DNA from: JBBIJO01 sp037445895
Lineage (GTDB): Bacteria > Bacteroidota > Ignavibacteria > Kapaibacteriales > UBA2268
Direction of reading: 5' to 3'
DNA length: 64,000 bases
Assembly: GCA_037445895.1 (NCBI GenBank)
Contig: JBBIJO010000010.1
Span: forward strand, 22,215-86,214
Shown: positions 60,711 through 64,000 of the stretch, in pieces
Layout of the letters: each line of letters starts with the position of its first letter
Position numbering within the stretch: the stretch's first letter is position 1
The notes under the pieces: model-generated
Databases searched by the model: none
What the model was told of the DNA's origin: nothing
What the model saw: only the letters and a program-made list of their open reading frames with translations
Position numbers and translations under genes: made by a program

Positions 60711-63700
60711 ATGACAATTACTGAAATAGCAATAAAAAGACCTACTCTTGTCGTGGTAATCTTTTCGGTGCTCGGTGTTCTCGGAATTTACGGTTTTTCG
60801 CAGTTGAATTACGATTTAATGCCGAAAATGACGGCGCCTGTTATTACGATTTCGACTATTTATCCTGGTGCCGCACCACACGAGGTGCTTAATTCTGTTA
60901 CTAAACCAATCGAAGATGCAATAACAGGGATGGAGTTAATATCGAGCATAAGGTCTAGTTCCTCCGAAGGTCGATCTTTCATAATTGTTGAACTCGATAT
61001 GACTGCCGATGTCGAAAAGTCTTTGCAAGATGCTCAACGGCGAATCAACCAAATTCAAAATATCTTGCCACAATCGGCAGATAAACCGGTAATCTCGAAA
61101 ATTGCCTTCGACGAACTACCCGTCCTGAGAATTACTGTCAATAGCAAACTTCAATCGAAGCAAATGTATAAATTTGCTGAAGACAATATTCAACCGAGGT
61201 TGTCGAAGTTGGTAGGGGTCGGTTTAGTGCAAATCCTTGGTGGGGAGGAACGCGAAATCAAAGTTTTCCTCGATATGCAAAAACTTAAGTCGTTGAATTT
61301 ACCATTGAACACAGTTGTCCAATCAATAAAGACTTCGAATGTTGATTTTCCAACTGGGAATATTAAAGGAACAGAGAACCAGTACGTTGTCCGTGTAGCC
61401 GGAAAATATCGGTCGCTGGAAGAATTGGAAAATCAGGTTGTTGCTCGTTCTCGGAGTGGCGGGGAAATTCGTTTAAAGGATATTGCAGAAATTCGCGACG
61501 GAGTAAAAGATATAACTATAATCAATCGGCTCGATGGAATACCTTCGCTTGGAATTCTAATTCAAAAGCAATCTGATGCAAACACTGTCGAGGTAAGCAA
61601 ATTAGTCCGCAAGGAATTAGCTAAATTAGAGCAAGACTACAAGAATATAAATTTGAAATTTCTTGTTGCACAGGACAACTCGACCTTTATTATGGAATCG
61701 GCGAATGCTGTAAAAAAAGATATTGCTCTTGCAATCATAATTGTTTCGCTCGTGATGTTTATTTTCCTGCATAGCATAAGAAATTCTTTGATTGTTTTTG
61801 TTGCAATTCCAGCTTCACTTGTTTCTACCTTTTTTATGATGTATATTTTCGGCTTTACATTGAATATGATGACTTTGCTTGCAATGTCTCTGGTTATAGG
61901 AATTCTTGTTGACGATTCTATTGTGGTGTTGGAAAATATTACCCGACATCTTGAGAAGGGAGAAGATAGCAGGACAGCTGCACTTCGAGGCCGCAACGAG
62001 ATTGGCTTTGCTGCTCTTTCGATTACACTTGTCGATGTTGTTGTATTTTTCCCAATGTCTTTGATTACGGGAATGATAGGGAATTTCCTTCGGGAATATG
62101 CTCTCGTTGTTGTGTTTTCAACTTTGATGAGTCTGTTCGTTTCGTTCACGATTACTCCTTGGTTAGCCTCGCGTTTCTCGAAGCATGAAAAACCCAATAA
62201 GGAGAAGCTACTCGGGCGGTTCGGTTTGTTGATAGAAACAACGTATCGAAAGCTTGAATCTTATTATGTTACAACCTTGCGATGGGCTTTGAAAAATGGT
62301 GGGAAGGTATTTTTGGCTGCAACTGCTTTGTTTGTTTCTGCTCTATTGCTGCCGGGAATGGGTTTTATCGGAACAGAATTTATTCCAAATATTGACCGTG
62401 GTGAAATTATCTTTACTATTGAAACTTCTCCAGGTTCGACGATTGAATATACCAATAGTATTGCTTTGGAAGTTGAACGGATGCTTAAAGAAAGCCCCGA
62501 AGTGGTCCGAGTTTATACTAATGTAGGGGTGTCGAGCGAGGGTGTTATTGGTATGACACAAGCCAATTCTGCACAAATCACTGCTTTTCTCGTCGATAAA
62601 AACCAACGAAAAATTTCTACCGACGAATTTGCCCAATTGATGAAACAGAGAATAAATACAATACCGGGGGTTCGTGTCAAAGCCCAGCCATTAACGCTTA
62701 TTGGGACTACTGGTAGAACCCCAATTCAAATTCTTGTCAATGGTCCCGACTACGAGTCGGTTAGCAAAGGAGCAAACAAAATCGAAAAGATTGTTTACGA
62801 AACGCAAGGAACAACCGACGTTCGCCTTTCTTCGGAAGAAGGGAAACCAGAAGTTCGTGTGGAAATTGACCGCGATAAACTTTCCGAATTGGGACTTTCT
62901 ATCTTCGATGTTGGTTCTAATTTGCGAGTAGCATTAACCGGCGACGATGATGCTAAATATACCGAAGGAATTTCTGAATATGATATTCGAATCCAACTCG
63001 ACGAATTCAACCGTTCGAGAATCGAAGAAACAGAAAACCTCGCTTTCGTAAATCGTTTCGGAAAGGTAATATTGTTGAAACAATTTGCCAATGTTTACCA
63101 AGCAGTAGGACCGACGAAATTAGAACGAGAAAATCGTGCACCTGCTATTTATGTAAATTCACTTGTTTTTGGTAGAGCAAGCGGGGACGTTGCAAACGAA
63201 ATTCGCAACAAAATTGAAAAAGCACAGTTACCGCCGGGTATTGAATATTCATTTGTTGGAGAACAAAAGTCAATGGCAGATTCTTTCCGTAGTATGTTGG
63301 TTGCACTATTGACTGGTATCCTTTTTGTCTATTTGATTCTTGTTGCACTTTTCAACTCATACCTTTCTCCATTCATTGTATTGTTTTCGATACCTCTGGC
63401 TGTAGTTGGTGCTTTCTATGGGCTTGCATTTACAATGAAAACAATTAGTGTTTATTCACTTATGGGGTTGATTACCCTTGTTGGGTTAGTTTCGAAAAAC
63501 GCAATCCTTTTGGTTGATCGTGCCAACGATATGAAAGCTTCCAAAGGGCTTTCGACTTACGAGGCACTTTTGGAGGCTGGGCAAGTTCGTCTGCGACCTA
63601 TTTTGATGACTACATTTTCGATGGTTTTTGGAATGATGCCGATAGCACTTGCAACTTCTGCCGGCTCCGAAGCTAAATCGGGTTTGGCTGTCGTTATTAT

Positions 63701-63836
63701 CGGAGGCTTACTAAGTTCATTGTTTCTAACCTTAATTCTGATTCCAGTCGTTTACCAGACGTTCGATAAATGGCGCTTAGTTCTAGAAAAGATTTTCCGA
63801 AAGAAAAAACCAGTAGTAATTGAACCTATGGATTAG
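60711..63836 (+). CDS. RND-family efflux pump (AcrB/HAE1-like)
   Basis: 1041 residues, full length. Twelve helices in the usual 1+5+1+5 plan. The N-terminus is TEIAIKRPTLVVVIFSVLGVLGIYGFSQLNYDLMPKMTAPVITISTIYPGAAPHEV. The proton-relay acidic pair is visible in helix 4 (IGILVDDSIVVLENI). The porter domains carry RRINQIQNILPQ and the second-half equivalent, and the end has GLVSKNAILLVDRANDMK. The pattern fits HAE1/multidrug or lipophilic-compound exporters rather than metal pumps. Substrates and inducer are unknown. It is the last gene of the operon before a hairpin-rich region. Confidence 0.95.
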   Translation: MTITEIAIKRPTLVVVIFSVLGVLGIYGFSQLNYDLMPKMTAPVITISTIYPGAAPHEVLNSVTKPIEDAITGMELISSIRSSSSEGRSFIIVELDMTADVEKSLQDAQRRINQIQNILPQSADKPVISKIAFDELPVLRITVNSKLQSKQMYKFAEDNIQPRLSKLVGVGLVQILGGEEREIKVFLDMQKLKSLNLPLNTVVQSIKTSNVDFPTGNIKGTENQYVVRVAGKYRSLEELENQVVARSRSGGEIRLKDIAEIRDGVKDITIINRLDGIPSLGILIQKQSDANTVEVSKLVRKELAKLEQDYKNINLKFLVAQDNSTFIMESANAVKKDIALAIIIVSLVMFIFLHSIRNSLIVFVAIPASLVSTFFMMYIFGFTLNMMTLLAMSLVIGILVDDSIVVLENITRHLEKGEDSRTAALRGRNEIGFAALSITLVDVVVFFPMSLITGMIGNFLREYALVVVFSTLMSLFVSFTITPWLASRFSKHEKPNKEKLLGRFGLLIETTYRKLESYYVTTLRWALKNGGKVFLAATALFVSALLLPGMGFIGTEFIPNIDRGEIIFTIETSPGSTIEYTNSIALEVERMLKESPEVVRVYTNVGVSSEGVIGMTQANSAQITAFLVDKNQRKISTDEFAQLMKQRINTIPGVRVKAQPLTLIGTTGRTPIQILVNGPDYESVSKGANKIEKIVYETQGTTDVRLSSEEGKPEVRVEIDRDKLSELGLSIFDVGSNLRVALTGDDDAKYTEGISEYDIRIQLDEFNRSRIEETENLAFVNRFGKVILLKQFANVYQAVGPTKLERENRAPAIYVNSLVFGRASGDVANEIRNKIEKAQLPPGIEYSFVGEQKSMADSFRSMLVALLTGILFVYLILVALFNSYLSPFIVLFSIPLAVVGAFYGLAFTMKTISVYSLMGLITLVGLVSKNAILLVDRANDMKASKGLSTYEALLEAGQVRLRPILMTTFSMVFGMMPIALATSAGSEAKSGLAVVIIGGLLSSLFLTLILIPVVYQTFDKWRLVLEKIFRKKKPVVIEPMD

Positions 63837-63863
63837 GAGTAACAATATAAAGAGAGTGATTCT

Positions 63864-63939
63864 ACCAGACGTTGGTCTTGTTTGAACAAGGTGTGATAGC
63901 CTCTTGGGCAAATAGGATAGCAACGGTCTTTGCTTATCC
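63864..63939 (+). other. Cluster of three hairpins after the efflux operon
   Basis: In 76 nt there are three inverted repeats: ACCA/TGGT (63864-63876), CTTGTT/AACAAG (63877-63890) and GGATAGCAA/TTGCTTATCC with one bulge (63915-63939). No T run directly follows; an A/T-rich stretch leads to the window end. It may be a terminator region, a small RNA or the leader of the next gene. Confidence 0.4.
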
Positions 63940-64000
63940 AACATTTCGGGTCATCAAAAAAATTTTGAAAAAAAATTAAAAAAGTACTTGCTTTTTTTTT

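Noticed and set aside
61637..62197. A 186-codon open frame on the - strand inside the RND gene
   Set aside because: It is fully covered by a well-conserved transporter gene on the other strand and has no ribosome site.
63864..63960. Hairpin cluster as a possible tRNA
   Set aside because: The stems do not make a cloverleaf and no T-loop consensus is present.
1..64000. CRISPR array, prophage, integrase, transposase or toxin-antitoxin genes
   Set aside because: Looked for on both strands; no repeated spacers, no recombinase or phage motifs, no attachment-site duplication seen.

Overview
The window comes from a low-GC, Gram-negative, motile bacterium, most likely of the Bacteroidota/Chlorobiota superphylum (Ignavibacteria- or Kapabacteria-like). 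This is inferred from the LpxC-FabZ fusion beside lpxA, a TonB-dependent receptor, a DUF4834-like membrane protein, several TAnnTTTG-type promoter boxes, and a complete-looking flagellar rod/hook/ring gene set, which is rare in Bacteroidota proper. The tetranucleotide TCGA is strikingly common in coding sequence. I see no rRNA, tRNA, CRISPR array, insertion sequence or phage gene.

Layout. 1-927: two tandem LolA-like proteins, the first truncated by the window edge. 1258-4504: hemL, a probable lipoprotein and ribD, with overlapping ends. 5020-16720 (+): flagellar operon 1, flgB-flgC-orf-fliE-fliF-fliG-fliH-fliI-fliJ-motE-like-fliK-flgD-TIGR02530 family-flgE, closed by a perfect 13-bp hairpin. 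16864-22881 (-): a two-lipoyl-domain 2-oxoacid dehydrogenase E2, a third LolA-like protein, flagellin, and a biotin carrier/biotin carboxylase pair. 23001-28158: pth, an acyltransferase-like membrane protein, an ion antiporter, YggS and a PflX-type radical SAM protein. 28304-30765 (-): TonB-dependent receptor and secG. 30886-40114 (-): flagellar operon 2, read as orf60-flgF-flgG-flgA-flgH-flgI-flgJ/SLT-flgN-orf111-flgK-flgL-motA. 40320-44479 (+): anmK, a DUF5714 protein, an unknown protein and pyk. 44661-57381 (-): LptF/G permease, cation antiporter, lone MalK-type ATPase, alpha/beta hydrolase, Ppx/GppA, DUF4834-like, lipoate ligase, lpxA, lpxC-fabZ and dxs. 57655-63836 (+): a TetR regulator with TolC, membrane-fusion and RND genes, preceded by two inverted repeats that look like operators.

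How it fits together. Both flagellar operons and the separate flagellin gene are preceded by sigma-54-type -24/-12 promoters with exactly 10 bases between the GG and the second element. These lie about 22-40 nt upstream of the first gene once the expected start site is allowed for, so one RpoN-dependent programme probably drives basal body, hook and filament. The flagellar set also carries three small unrecognised proteins (6007-6321, 34141-34476, 39932-40114), a FlgJ whose second domain is a Slt-type lytic transglycosylase, and a FlgH without a lipobox. The export gate (flhA/B, fliP/Q/R), C-ring fliM/N, motB, fliD, rpoN and its activator are not in this window.

No unmistakable new system stands out. 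The best leads are the sigma-54 flagellar regulon with its unassigned small proteins, the FlgJ-SLT fusion, the 152-bp exact repeat inside the E2 gene, the TetR operator pair, and the structured non-coding stretches at 15301-15365, 55250-55446 and 63864-63939.
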